Assembly (NCBI RefSeq): GCF_019977195.1
Contig: NZ_AP024643.1
Span: 4,340,001 to 4,404,000 of the forward strand
Source: Arthrobacter sp. StoSoilA2
GTDB taxonomy: Bacteria; Actinomycetota; Actinomycetes; Actinomycetales; Micrococcaceae
Length of the DNA stretch: 64,000 nucleotides
Direction: 5' to 3'
Below the pieces are notes generated by a model. It ran no database searches and was not told where the DNA came from. It was given only the letters and a program-made list of their open reading frames with translations. This document shows positions 16,169 through 25,016 of the stretch, in pieces. A program made the translations under genes and the position numbers. Numbering within the stretch: position 1 is the first letter of the stretch; each line of letters starts with the position of its first letter.

Positions 16169-17356
16169 ATGACCCCGCAGCCAACTCCCCAGGACCGCTT
16201 CACGTTTGGCCTTTGGACCGTGGGATGGACGGGCGCCGATCCCTTCGGCGTTGCAACCCGGGCAGCCCTGGACCCCGTTGAAGCCGTCCATAAGCTCAGT
16301 GAACTCGGCGCTTACGGCATCACTTTCCACGACAACGACCTCGTCCCCTTTGACGCCAGCGCCTCCGAGCGTGACCTCATCCTGAAGAACTTCAAGGGCG
16401 CATTGGCCGAAACGGGCCTCAAGGTTCCGATGGTTACCACCAACCTGTTCAGCCACCCCGTCTTCAAGGACGGCGGATTTACCTCAAACGACCGCTCCGT
16501 CCGACGCTTTGCCCTCAGCAAGATCCTGCGCAACATCGACCTCGCCGCTGAACTGGGCGCCGAGACGTTCGTGATGTGGGGAGGCCGCGAAGGCAGCGAA
16601 TACGACGGCTCCAAGGATCTCTCCGCGGCGTTGGACCGTATGAAGGAAGGCGTGGACACCGCCGCCGGGTACATCAAGGAGAAGGGCTATGGTCTTCGGA
16701 TTGCCCTGGAACCCAAGCCCAACGAGCCCCGCGGCGATATCTTCCTGCCGACTGTTGGCCACGGCCTTGCGTTCATCGCCCAGCTGGAACACGGCGACAT
16801 TGTGGGCCTCAACCCCGAGACCGGCCACGAGCAAATGGCGGGCCTGAACTTCACCCACGGTATTGCCCAAGCCCTCTGGGCCGGCAAGCTCTTCCACATC
16901 GACCTCAACGGCCAGCGCGGGATCAAGTACGACCAAGACCTCGTCTTCGGCCATGGCGACCTCACCAGCGCCTTCTTTACGGTGGACCTCCTGGAGAATG
17001 GCTTCCCCAACGGCGGGCCCAAGTACGACGGTCCCCGCCACTTCGACTACAAGCCCTCCCGCACGGACGGCTACGACGGCGTATGGGAATCGGCCAAGTC
17101 CAACATGTCCATGTACCTGCTCCTGAAGGAACGCGCCCTCGCTTTCCGCGCAGATCCGGAGGTTCAGGAAGCGCTGGCCACGTCGGGCGTCTTCGAACTC
17201 GGCGAGCCCACATTGAACGCCGGCGAAACCACTACCGACCTCCTGGCTGACGCCGGCGCCTTCGAAACGTTCGACGCCGACAAGGCCGCCCAGCGCTCGT
17301 TCGCGTTCGTCCGCCTCAACCAGCTCGCCATCGAGCACCTTCTGGGCGCGCGCTAA
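16169..17356 (+). CDS. xylA: xylose isomerase
   Basis: This converts D-xylose to D-xylulose in the cytoplasm. Its 395 residues match the class I actinobacterial enzyme: FTFGLWTVGWTGADPFG at 11-27, ITFHDND with catalytic His54 and Asp57, ALEPKPNEPRGD with metal ligand Glu181 and Lys183, NPETGHEQMAGLNF and FHIDLNGQ. The start at 16169 has AAAGGAG upstream; the longer ORF from 16118 has no site. It is the first gene of xylAB and is divergent from the ROK repressor. A stem-loop separates it from xylB. Confidence 0.97.
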   Translation: MTPQPTPQDRFTFGLWTVGWTGADPFGVATRAALDPVEAVHKLSELGAYGITFHDNDLVPFDASASERDLILKNFKGALAETGLKVPMVTTNLFSHPVFKDGGFTSNDRSVRRFALSKILRNIDLAAELGAETFVMWGGREGSEYDGSKDLSAALDRMKEGVDTAAGYIKEKGYGLRIALEPKPNEPRGDIFLPTVGHGLAFIAQLEHGDIVGLNPETGHEQMAGLNFTHGIAQALWAGKLFHIDLNGQRGIKYDQDLVFGHGDLTSAFFTVDLLENGFPNGGPKYDGPRHFDYKPSRTDGYDGVWESAKSNMSMYLLLKERALAFRADPEVQEALATSGVFELGEPTLNAGETTTDLLADAGAFETFDADKAAQRSFAFVRLNQLAIEHLLGAR

Positions 17357-17375
17357 AGACCAGCCATTCGCAATT

Positions 17376-17431
17376 CCGTCGCCGGGGCCACAAGGTTCCT
17401 CGTTTCTCCGGGCTGCCAGTCCCGGCGACGG
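17376..17431 (+). other. intercistronic stem-loop between xylA and xylB
   Basis: CCGTCGCCGGG (17376-17386) pairs perfectly with CCCGGCGACGG (17421-17431), closing a 34-nt loop. With no T-run it is more likely an mRNA-stability or processing element that sets the XylA:XylB ratio than a terminator. Confidence 0.5.
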
Positions 17432-17466
17432 TCCCCCAAAAGAACAGTCCGCAAAGGAACAAACGC

Positions 17467-18897
17467 ATGCCTCTCGTAGCCGGGATCGACAGCTCCACCC
17501 AGTCCTGCAAGGTGGTCATCAGGGACTCAGACACAGGAGCCCTGGTGCGGCAGGGGCGCGCGTCACATCCTGAGGGCACCGAGGTCCATCCAGATCACTG
17601 GTGGAGTGCCCTCCAGGAAGCCATCAGCCAGGCAGGCGGCTTGGACGACGTCGATGCTGTCTCGGTCGGGGGCCAGCAGCACGGCATGGTCTGCCTGGAT
17701 GAATCAGGAAACGTGGTTCGCCCGGCGCTGCTGTGGAATGACACCCGGTCCGCGCTGGACGCCGAAGAGTTGATCCTTGAAGCCGGCCAAGGCGATGCCG
17801 CGGCCGGAGCTTCGTATTGGGCAGCCAGCACGGGGACGGTGCCCGTGGCATCCCTGACGGCCACCAAACTTCGGTGGTTGGCTCGAAACGAACCGGAAAA
17901 TGCCCGGCGCACTTCTGCCGTTTGCCTTCCGCATGACTGGTTGTCGTGGCGTTTGGCCGGTCATGGGCCTGGCACAGGACCGTCCTCTTTGGAGCTGCTC
18001 CGCACAGATCGCTCCGATGCTTCCGGCACGGGGTACTTCTCGTCCAGAACGGGCGAATACTTCCCCGAAGTCCTCAAAGGCACCCTCGGCCATGTCCCGG
18101 TGCTGCCGGCCGTCGTCGGGCCTTTGGAAGCATCCGGCAAGACGCCGGGCGGTGCCCTGATCGGACCCGGTGCAGGCGATAACGCCGCAGCAGGGCTGGG
18201 CGTCAGCGCCGCAGTGGGAGATGTTGTTATTTCGATCGGCACATCAGGGACCGTGTTCGCTGTGTCGGCGGTCCCGTCCCAGGATGCGAGCGGGCTGGTG
18301 GCAGGGTTCGCCGACGCCACAGGGAACTACCTGCCTCTTGCCTGTACGCTCAACGCCACCCGGATCTTCGATGCCACCGCTGCGTTGCTTGGCGTGGACT
18401 TACAGGAATTTGGCAAGCTGGCGCTGTCCGCCGCTGAAGGTGCAGGCGGCCTGACGCTTGTGCCGTATTTTGAAGGCGAACGGACGCCCAACCTTCCGGA
18501 TGCCACAGGTTCCCTCCATGGGCTCACGGTTTCCAACTACACCCCCGCGAATCTGGCCAGGGCCGCCGTCGAAGGTGTCCTGTGCTCCTTGGCCGATGGC
18601 CTCGCCGCCCTGCAGGCGCAGGGCGTGGCGGCCAGCCGCATCATCCTGGTGGGCGGCGGCGCCCAGTCCGAGGCTGTGCAGCAGGTTGCGGCTGAAGTCT
18701 TCAGATTGCCGGTGTTCGTGCCCGCTCCAGGGGAATACGTGGCAAACGGTGCTGCACGGCAAGCGGCCGGCGTCCTTACGGGAAAGCTGCCCGATTGGCC
18801 GCTTGAAGGAATCGAGGTTGCTGCGTCGAAGACTTCCGGGACGCCGGCGTTCCTGACGAGGTACCGCCATTACGCCGCCAAGGCCGCCTTGGGCTGA
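17467..18897 (+). CDS. xylB: xylulokinase
   Basis: It phosphorylates D-xylulose to xylulose 5-phosphate for the pentose phosphate pathway. The 476-residue FGGY kinase has the N-terminal GIDSSTQSCKVVI phosphate-binding segment, SVGGQQHGMV and ALLWNDTR typical of XylB, GPGAGDNAAAGLG (catalytic Asp of the GDN type), ISIGTSGTVFA and ILVGGGAQSEAVQQ in the ATP site. It follows xylA by 110 bp. A LacI-type regulator gene follows after 11 bp. Confidence 0.95.
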   Translation: MPLVAGIDSSTQSCKVVIRDSDTGALVRQGRASHPEGTEVHPDHWWSALQEAISQAGGLDDVDAVSVGGQQHGMVCLDESGNVVRPALLWNDTRSALDAEELILEAGQGDAAAGASYWAASTGTVPVASLTATKLRWLARNEPENARRTSAVCLPHDWLSWRLAGHGPGTGPSSLELLRTDRSDASGTGYFSSRTGEYFPEVLKGTLGHVPVLPAVVGPLEASGKTPGGALIGPGAGDNAAAGLGVSAAVGDVVISIGTSGTVFAVSAVPSQDASGLVAGFADATGNYLPLACTLNATRIFDATAALLGVDLQEFGKLALSAAEGAGGLTLVPYFEGERTPNLPDATGSLHGLTVSNYTPANLARAAVEGVLCSLADGLAALQAQGVAASRIILVGGGAQSEAVQQVAAEVFRLPVFVPAPGEYVANGAARQAAGVLTGKLPDWPLEGIEVAASKTSGTPAFLTRYRHYAAKAALG

Positions 18898-18926
18898 TCG
18901 CCGCGTATGTGCTCTATCGTGACAGG

Positions 18927-19949
18927 GTGAGCACTGAACAATCCGCAGCAAACAGGCCTCCTGTCATGGAGGACGTCGCCCGCGTTGCCGGCGTTTCCCA
19001 CCAAACTGTGTCCCGTGTTCTGAACAACCACCCCAACGTGAGCTCAAAGACCCGGGAGCGCGTTGAGCAGGCAATCACTGAACTTGGGTACCGCCGCAAC
19101 ACCGCTGCACGCAGCCTGGTGACCCGGCGCTCCCAGACCATCGGTGTGCTGGGAAGCGAGTTGGCGCAGTACGGCCCGTCCCACACCCTTCTCGGAGTTC
19201 AGCAGGCAGCCAGGGACGCAGGCTATTTTGTCAGCGTCGCGGGCTTGCGGGAAGTCACGCCTGAAACCATCAAGGACGCCATGGCCCACTTCATGGACCA
19301 AGGCGTAGACGGCATCGTCGTGACAGTGCCGCACCCCGGAACCTTTGACGTCCTCAAGGACATCACCGCTCAAGTGCCGCTGGTGGCAGTGGGCTCTGTC
19401 GGCGACGAGCACCTCAGCGGCGCCACCGTGGACCAGCGCGAGGGAGCGCGCCTGGCCGTACAGCACCTCCTCGGGTTGGGTCACAAGCACATCGGGCATC
19501 TTTCCGGGCCTGCTGACTGGATTGACGCGGTTGCCCGCACCGAGGGTTGGCGGGATGCCCTGCGGGAGGCCGGCCTGGAACCAGCCGCCCTGATCGAAGG
19601 CGACTGGAGCGCTGAATGCGGCTACCTCGAGGGCCTGAAAATCGCGGCTGAGCGTTCCATGACGGCCCTGTTCGTCGCCAACGACCAAATGGCCCTCGGG
19701 GTGCTACGGGCGTTCCATGAAGCGGGCGTCCGGGTCCCCGCGGATATCAGTGTTGTGGGCTTCGACGACCAACCCGAAGCCGCCTACTTCATCCCGCCGC
19801 TGACCACCGTGGCCCAGGACTTTGAGGAGCTTGGGCAACGCTGCATCGGCCTGCTGCTTGATCGCCTGGAGACCGGCACTACGGGTACTCCGGTGACCGT
19901 GAAGCCCCGGCTCGTTGTCCGGTCCACCACGGCGCCCCTCTCGAACTAA
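18927..19949 (+). CDS. LacI-family regulator, probable arabinose repressor
   Basis: About 340 residues with the LacI DNA-binding domain PVMEDVARVAGVSHQTVSRVLNN and a sensor domain of the PBP type (TIGVLGSELAQYGPSHTLLGVQQAA, ALFVANDQMALGVLRAF, ISVVGFDDQPEA). The GTG at 18927 gives MSTEQSA; an ATG at 18909 is an alternative. It lies between xylB and araB on the same strand, and a LacI-type operator stands in the araB promoter directly downstream, so control of araBDA is likely. Control of xylAB cannot be excluded. Confidence 0.85.
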   Translation: MSTEQSAANRPPVMEDVARVAGVSHQTVSRVLNNHPNVSSKTRERVEQAITELGYRRNTAARSLVTRRSQTIGVLGSELAQYGPSHTLLGVQQAARDAGYFVSVAGLREVTPETIKDAMAHFMDQGVDGIVVTVPHPGTFDVLKDITAQVPLVAVGSVGDEHLSGATVDQREGARLAVQHLLGLGHKHIGHLSGPADWIDAVARTEGWRDALREAGLEPAALIEGDWSAECGYLEGLKIAAERSMTALFVANDQMALGVLRAFHEAGVRVPADISVVGFDDQPEAAYFIPPLTTVAQDFEELGQRCIGLLLDRLETGTTGTPVTVKPRLVVRSTTAPLSN

Positions 19950-19977
19950 CCGAAGCACGCAGTTCTCCGGCCCTCTC

Positions 19978-20006
19978 TTGACATCAAAGTTGTGAGCGCT
20001 AACAAT
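19978..20006 (+). promoter_or_regulatory. araB promoter with embedded LacI-type operator
   Basis: TTGACA (19978-19983), 17-bp spacer and AACAAT (20001-20006) make a good vegetative promoter. The palindrome TTGTGAGC-GCTAACAA (19990-20005) fills the spacer and overlaps the -10, so a bound LacI-type protein would block RNA polymerase directly. Confidence 0.7.
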
Positions 20007-20079
20007 TGCATCAGACCTTCTTCATTTCTTCCACCCCGACCCCCGGCAATGAGGCCTTGGCCAGCCGGATGGAGACCCC

Positions 20080-21783
20080 ATGAATACCACTGAAAATCTC
20101 CCGCTCGACGAACAGTTCGTCATCGGCGTGGACTACGGCACCCTGTCTGGCCGCGCCGTCGTCGTGCGCGTCTCGGACGGTGCCGAACTCGGCAGCGGCG
20201 TGTTCGAATACCCGCACGCCGTTGTGTCCGACCGGCTGCCCACAACCGGCCAGCGGCTGCCCGCCGACTGGGCGCTCCAAGTGCCCAATGACTACCGCGA
20301 CGTCCTGCGCAACGCGGTACCGGCCGCCGTCGCCGATGCCGGGATCAACCCGGCCAACGTGGTGGGCATCGCAACAGACTTCACCGCCTGCACCATGGTC
20401 CCGACGACGGCGGACGGCACTCCGCTGAATGAACTGGAACGCTTCGCGGACCGTCCCCACGCTTACGTCAAGCTGTGGCGTCACCACGCTGCGCAGCCGC
20501 AGGCCGACCGCATTAACAAGCTCGCCGAGGAACGCGGGGAGTCATGGCTTCCCCGGTATGGGGGCCTGATCTCCTCGGAATGGGAGTTTGCCAAGGGCTT
20601 GCAGCTGCTTGAGGAAGATCCCGAAGTTTACGGCGCCATGGACCACTGGGTTGAGGCGGCCGACTGGATCGTCTGGCAGCTGTGCGGCAGCTACGTACGC
20701 AACGCTTGCACTGCCGGCTACAAGGGCATCTTCCAGGACGGCAAGTACCCGTCCGAGGACTTCCTGGCGGCGCTGAACCCTGCGTTCAAGGACTTCGTGT
20801 CGGAAAAGCTTGAGCACACCATCGGCCGCTTGGGCGATGCCGCCGGGTACCTCACGGAAGAGGCTGCGGCCTGGACCGGTTTGCCCGCGGGAATTGCCGT
20901 AGCCGTGGGCAACGTGGACGCCCACGTTACCGCACCCGCTGCCAATGCTGTCGAGCCTGGGCAGCTCGTGGCCATCATGGGCACCAGCACCTGCCACGTC
21001 ATGAACGGTGACGTCCTGCGTGAAGTGCCTGGCATGTGCGGCGTTGTGGACGGTGGCATCGTGGACGGATTGTGGGGCTATGAAGCCGGACAGTCCGGAG
21101 TTGGAGACATCTTCGGCTGGTTCACCAAGAACGGCGTCCCCCCTCACTACCACCAAGCCGCGGCCGCCAAAGGCCTGGGCATCCACGAATACCTCACCGA
21201 ACTCGCAGAAAAGCAGGCAATCGGCGAGCACGGCCTCATCGCCCTGGACTGGCACTCAGGCAACCGTTCAGTGCTGGTGGACCACGAACTCTCCGGCGTC
21301 GTAGTGGGCCAGACACTTGCTACGAAGCCAGAGGACACTTACCGCGCGCTGCTGGAGGCCACGGCCTTCGGCACCCGGACCATCGTTGATGCATTCCGTG
21401 ATTCCGGAGTACCGGTCAAGGAGTTCATCGTGGCTGGCGGACTCCTGAAGAACAAGTTCCTGATGCAGGTCTACGCAGACATCACCGGCCTCCAGCTCTC
21501 CACCATCGGCTCCGAGCAGGGACCCGCACTCGGCTCGGCAATCCACGCCGCTGTAGCCGCCGGGAAGTACAAGGACATCCGCGAAGCGGCAGCATCCATG
21601 GCAGCTGCCCCGGGCGCGGTCTACACGCCCATCCCTGAAAACGTCAGGGCCTACGAGGCACTTTTCCAGGAATACCGCACCCTGCACGACTACTTCGGAC
21701 GCGGCACCAACAGCGTCATGCACCGCCTGAAGGCAATTCAGCGCGCTGCCCACACCGCCATCACAGAAGGGGTCAACGCATGA
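20080..21783 (+). CDS. araB: L-ribulokinase
   Basis: It phosphorylates L-ribulose. The 567 residues fit AraB: FVIGVDYGTLSGRAVVV at the start (in the ATPase fold phosphate loop), GIATDFTACTMVP, RPHAYVKLWRHHAAQ, YGGLISSEWEFAKGLQLLEE, and C-terminal GNVDAHVTAPAA, IMGTSTCHVMN and IVAGGLLKNKFLMQVYADI. Its stop overlaps the araD start (ATGA). It is the first gene of an araB-araD-araA-mutarotase operon under the promoter at 19978. Confidence 0.97.
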   Translation: MNTTENLPLDEQFVIGVDYGTLSGRAVVVRVSDGAELGSGVFEYPHAVVSDRLPTTGQRLPADWALQVPNDYRDVLRNAVPAAVADAGINPANVVGIATDFTACTMVPTTADGTPLNELERFADRPHAYVKLWRHHAAQPQADRINKLAEERGESWLPRYGGLISSEWEFAKGLQLLEEDPEVYGAMDHWVEAADWIVWQLCGSYVRNACTAGYKGIFQDGKYPSEDFLAALNPAFKDFVSEKLEHTIGRLGDAAGYLTEEAAAWTGLPAGIAVAVGNVDAHVTAPAANAVEPGQLVAIMGTSTCHVMNGDVLREVPGMCGVVDGGIVDGLWGYEAGQSGVGDIFGWFTKNGVPPHYHQAAAAKGLGIHEYLTELAEKQAIGEHGLIALDWHSGNRSVLVDHELSGVVVGQTLATKPEDTYRALLEATAFGTRTIVDAFRDSGVPVKEFIVAGGLLKNKFLMQVYADITGLQLSTIGSEQGPALGSAIHAAVAAGKYKDIREAAASMAAAPGAVYTPIPENVRAYEALFQEYRTLHDYFGRGTNSVMHRLKAIQRAAHTAITEGVNA

Positions 21784-22487
21784 GCACGCTCCTTGAAACC
21801 ATTGCGAAAGTCCGGCGCGAAGTCTGCGACCTCCACGCCGAGCTGACCCGCTACAAGCTGGTTGTCTGGACGGCGGGCAACGTCTCCGGCCGGATCCCTG
21901 GCTACGACCTCATGGTCATCAAGCCCTCAGGTGTCTCCTATGACGAGCTGACGCCCGAGCAAATGGTGGTCACGGACCTCTATGGGACTCCCGTCCGGGG
22001 CATCAATATCGGAAGCGGCGGAACCGTTGACTGGGGCAACCCGGACCTCTCGCCGTCCTCTGACACTGCAGCGCATGCGTACGTCTACCGGCACATGCCC
22101 GAAGTCGGCGGCGTGGTGCACACCCACTCCACGTATGCCACGGCCTGGGCCGCCCGCGGCGAGGAGATCCCCTGCGTGCTGACCATGATGGGCGATGAAT
22201 TCGGCGGCCCGATCCCCGTGGGCCCGTTCGCGCTGATCGGAGACGATTCGATCGGACAGGGAATCGTGGAGACCCTCAAGAACTCCCACTCCCCCGCCGT
22301 GCTCATGCAGAACCACGGACCTTTCACCATCGGCAAGGATGCCAGGTCCGCGGTGAAAGCAGCCGTGATGTGCGAGGAAGTGGCAAAGACGGTCCACGTC
22401 TCCCGGCAACTCGGCGAACCCCTCCCCATTGACCAGGCCAAGATCGACTCGCTCTACAACCGCTACCAAAACGTCTACGGCCGCTAA
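21780..22487 (+). CDS. araD: L-ribulose-5-phosphate 4-epimerase
   Basis: This class II aldolase-fold enzyme makes D-xylulose 5-phosphate. The 235 residues include WTAGNVSGRIPGYDLMVIKPSG with the substrate-binding Gly-Asn-Val-Ser segment, MPEVGGVVHTHSTYATAWAA with zinc-binding histidines, and AVLMQNHGPFTIG with the third His. It is translationally coupled to araB and followed by araA after 29 bp with AGGAG upstream. Confidence 0.95.
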   Translation: MSTLLETIAKVRREVCDLHAELTRYKLVVWTAGNVSGRIPGYDLMVIKPSGVSYDELTPEQMVVTDLYGTPVRGINIGSGGTVDWGNPDLSPSSDTAAHAYVYRHMPEVGGVVHTHSTYATAWAARGEEIPCVLTMMGDEFGGPIPVGPFALIGDDSIGQGIVETLKNSHSPAVLMQNHGPFTIGKDARSAVKAAVMCEEVAKTVHVSRQLGEPLPIDQAKIDSLYNRYQNVYGR

Positions 22488-22516
22488 AGCGGACGTCCAC
22501 CACACTTTCAGGAGCA

Positions 22517-24043
22517 ATGAAAATGCCCAGCGCCAACAACACGTCCCTTGATCAGTACGAGGTCTGGTTCCTCACCGGAAGCCAGCACCTCTACGGCGAG
22601 GATGTCCTCAAGCAGGTCGCCTCGCAATCGCAGGAGATTGCCAACGCCCTCAACGATTCCTCGGACGTGCCGGTCAAACTCGTGTGGAAGCCCGTCCTCA
22701 CTGATTCCGACGCCATCCGTCGCACTGCGCTGGAAGCAAACTCGAACGACTCCGTGATCGGCGTGACCGCCTGGATGCACACGTTCAGCCCTGCCAAGAT
22801 GTGGATCCAGGGCCTGGACGCCCTGCGCAAACCGCTCCTGCACCTGCACACGCAGGCCAACCGGGACCTCCCCTGGGCGGACATCGACTTCGACTTCATG
22901 AACCTGAACCAGGCAGCCCATGGCGACCGCGAATTCGGGTACATCCAGTCCCGTCTCGGCGTGCCGCGGAAGACCGTCGTCGGGCATGTCAGCAATCCTG
23001 AGATCGCCCGCCAAGTGGGCGCGTGGCAGCGGGCTTCGGCCGGTTGGGCCGCCGTCCGCACACTGAAACTGACACGCTTTGGCGACAACATGCGCAACGT
23101 CGCAGTCACCGAAGGCGACAAGACCGAAGCCGAACTGCGCTTCGGCGTCTCGGTCAACACCTGGTCCGTCAACGAGCTCGCCGACGCCGTACACGGCGCC
23201 GCGGAGTCCGACGTCGATGCCCTGGTTGCGGAGTATGAGCGCCTTTACGAGGTGGTTCCGGAACTGCAGGCGGGCGGCGCCCGTCACGAGTCGCTGCGGT
23301 ACAGCGCGAGGATCGAACTCGGTCTCCGCAGCTTCCTGGAGGCGAACGGCTCGGCCGCGTTTACGACGTCGTTCGAGGACCTGGGCGAACTCCGCCAGCT
23401 TCCCGGCATGGCAGTCCAGCGCCTCATGGCCGACGGCTACGGCTTTGGCGCCGAGGGCGACTGGAAGACCGCCATCCTGGTCCGCGCTGCCAAGGTCATG
23501 GGCGCGGGGCTGCCGGGCGGCGCCTCGCTCATGGAGGACTACACGTACCACCTTGAGCCCGGCTCGGAGAAGATCCTGGGCGCGCACATGCTTGAGGTTT
23601 GCCCGTCCCTGACCGCGAAGAAGCCGCGTGTGGAGATCCACCCGCTGGGCATCGGCGGCAAGGAAGATCCCGTCCGCATGGTGTTCGATACGGACGCCGG
23701 CCCCGGCATTGTGGTCGCACTGTCCGATATGCGCGATCGGTTTCGCTTGGTAGCCAACGTGGTGGACGTCGTCGATCTCGACCAGCCCCTGCCCAACCTC
23801 CCGGTGGCCCGCGCGCTCTGGGAGCCAAAGCCCAATTTCGCTACGTCGGCCGCAGCCTGGCTGACTGCCGGCGCCGCCCACCACACCGTGCTGTCCACGC
23901 AGGTGGGCCTGGACGTGTTCGAGGACTTCGCCGAAATCGCCAAGACTGAACTCCTGACCATCGACGAAGACACCACCATCAAGCAGTTCAAGAAGGAACT
24001 GAACTGGAACGCGGCCTACTACAAGCTGGCCGGCGGCCTGTGA
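22517..24043 (+). CDS. araA: L-arabinose isomerase
   Basis: It converts L-arabinose to L-ribulose. The 508-residue protein matches AraA: VWFLTGSQHLYG, VIGVTAWMHTFSPAKMWI, LLHLHTQANRDLPW, MNLNQAAHGDREFGY with a conserved His, and GLPGGASLMEDYTYH with a metal-site Glu and the following GAHMLEVCPS. It belongs to the araBDA operon and its stop overlaps the GTG of the mutarotase gene (GTGA). Confidence 0.97.
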   Translation: MKMPSANNTSLDQYEVWFLTGSQHLYGEDVLKQVASQSQEIANALNDSSDVPVKLVWKPVLTDSDAIRRTALEANSNDSVIGVTAWMHTFSPAKMWIQGLDALRKPLLHLHTQANRDLPWADIDFDFMNLNQAAHGDREFGYIQSRLGVPRKTVVGHVSNPEIARQVGAWQRASAGWAAVRTLKLTRFGDNMRNVAVTEGDKTEAELRFGVSVNTWSVNELADAVHGAAESDVDALVAEYERLYEVVPELQAGGARHESLRYSARIELGLRSFLEANGSAAFTTSFEDLGELRQLPGMAVQRLMADGYGFGAEGDWKTAILVRAAKVMGAGLPGGASLMEDYTYHLEPGSEKILGAHMLEVCPSLTAKKPRVEIHPLGIGGKEDPVRMVFDTDAGPGIVVALSDMRDRFRLVANVVDVVDLDQPLPNLPVARALWEPKPNFATSAAAWLTAGAAHHTVLSTQVGLDVFEDFAEIAKTELLTIDEDTTIKQFKKELNWNAAYYKLAGGL

Positions 24044-24936
24044 GCACGGAATTCACGCTGCAGTCCGGCGGCTACCGGGCTGTCATCACAGCCCGGGCCG
24101 CGGCACTGCGTTCTTTGCAGTTCCAGGGCCGCGACCTCGTGGTTCCCTTTGCGGCCGGCGAACCCATCCCGGATTACCGGGGAATCATCGCGGCGCCGTG
24201 GCCCAACCGGATTGCGGATGGCACCTACCGTTTCGATGGCAAGGTGCATCACCTGCCCGTCAACGAACCGGACCGGCGCACATCCTTGCACGGCCTCGCC
24301 TTCCCGCTGGATTGGGTACTGAAAGAGTCCGACGCCGGTTCACTCACGTTGACCTGCACTGTTGGGCCCACGCCGGGATATCCGTTCGTGCTGGAGCTTG
24401 ACGCCCGGTACGTGCTGGACGAGGCCGGGCTGCACACGCAGCTAACTGCCCGTAACGCAGGTGACACTCCAGCGCCCTACGGCGTGTGTCCGCACCCTTA
24501 TCTTGTGGCCGGTTCCTCGCCGTTGGATCAATGGGTCCTCGATTTTTCTGCGGATAGCTTCCTTGAGGTCACCCCTGACAGGCTGCTGCCCGTTGGTGTT
24601 GTGGGAGTTGAGGGCCACGCTTTCGATTTCCGGACCCCGCGCGCCATCGGCACCACTGAGATCGACCACGCCTTCACAGGAATAGCGTTCGACGCCGGCT
24701 TGGCGCGGCTTTCGCTGCGCGACCCGGCGGGCACCGGCGTCGGGATGTCCTGGGACGAAAGCTGCGCGTGGCTGCAGATTCATACGGCAGACAAGCCTAT
24801 GCCGCTGCCCAACCGGCTCGGCCTGGCGGTGGAGCCCATGACGTGCCCGCCCGACGCCTTCAACAGCGGCACTGACCTGATCCGTCTGGAACCCGGCGCA
24901 TCGCATAGCGCGTCCTGGACCATCTACGCCCTGTAA
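24040..24936 (+). CDS. aldose 1-epimerase family protein (mutarotase)
   Basis: A 298-residue galactose-mutarotase-fold protein: YRGIIAAPWPNRIADGTYRF contains the N.R motif, LHGLAFPLDW holds the catalytic His, PYGVCPHPYLV the second His and LGLAVEPMTCPPDAFN the catalytic Glu. It probably interconverts anomers of L-arabinose for AraA. It is the last gene of the ara operon, translationally coupled to araA. The palindromic repeat at 24939 begins just after its stop. Confidence 0.88.
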   Translation: MSTEFTLQSGGYRAVITARAAALRSLQFQGRDLVVPFAAGEPIPDYRGIIAAPWPNRIADGTYRFDGKVHHLPVNEPDRRTSLHGLAFPLDWVLKESDAGSLTLTCTVGPTPGYPFVLELDARYVLDEAGLHTQLTARNAGDTPAPYGVCPHPYLVAGSSPLDQWVLDFSADSFLEVTPDRLLPVGVVGVEGHAFDFRTPRAIGTTEIDHAFTGIAFDAGLARLSLRDPAGTGVGMSWDESCAWLQIHTADKPMPLPNRLGLAVEPMTCPPDAFNSGTDLIRLEPGASHSASWTIYAL

Positions 24937-24938
24937 TT

Positions 24939-25006
24939 ACCCAACTGAGTCGCATTTGTGCGCGTTTTCAGCGGTCAAAACGCGCACTACTGCGACTTAC
25001 TTGGGT
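24939..25006. repeat. palindromic repeat family 1, copy 1
   Basis: This 68-bp imperfect palindrome has ends ACCCAA/TTGGGT, inner arms containing GTCGCA and TGCGAC, and a GCGCGTTTT...AAAACGCGC core. It lies between the convergent mutarotase and rhaR-like genes. It shares this structure with copies at 39760 and 58212 and may also end transcription from both sides. Confidence 0.85.
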
Positions 25007-25016
25007 GCGCCGCGCG

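Noticed and set aside
22508..23884. 458-codon minus-strand ORF
   Set aside because: Antisense to araA with no recognisable domain.
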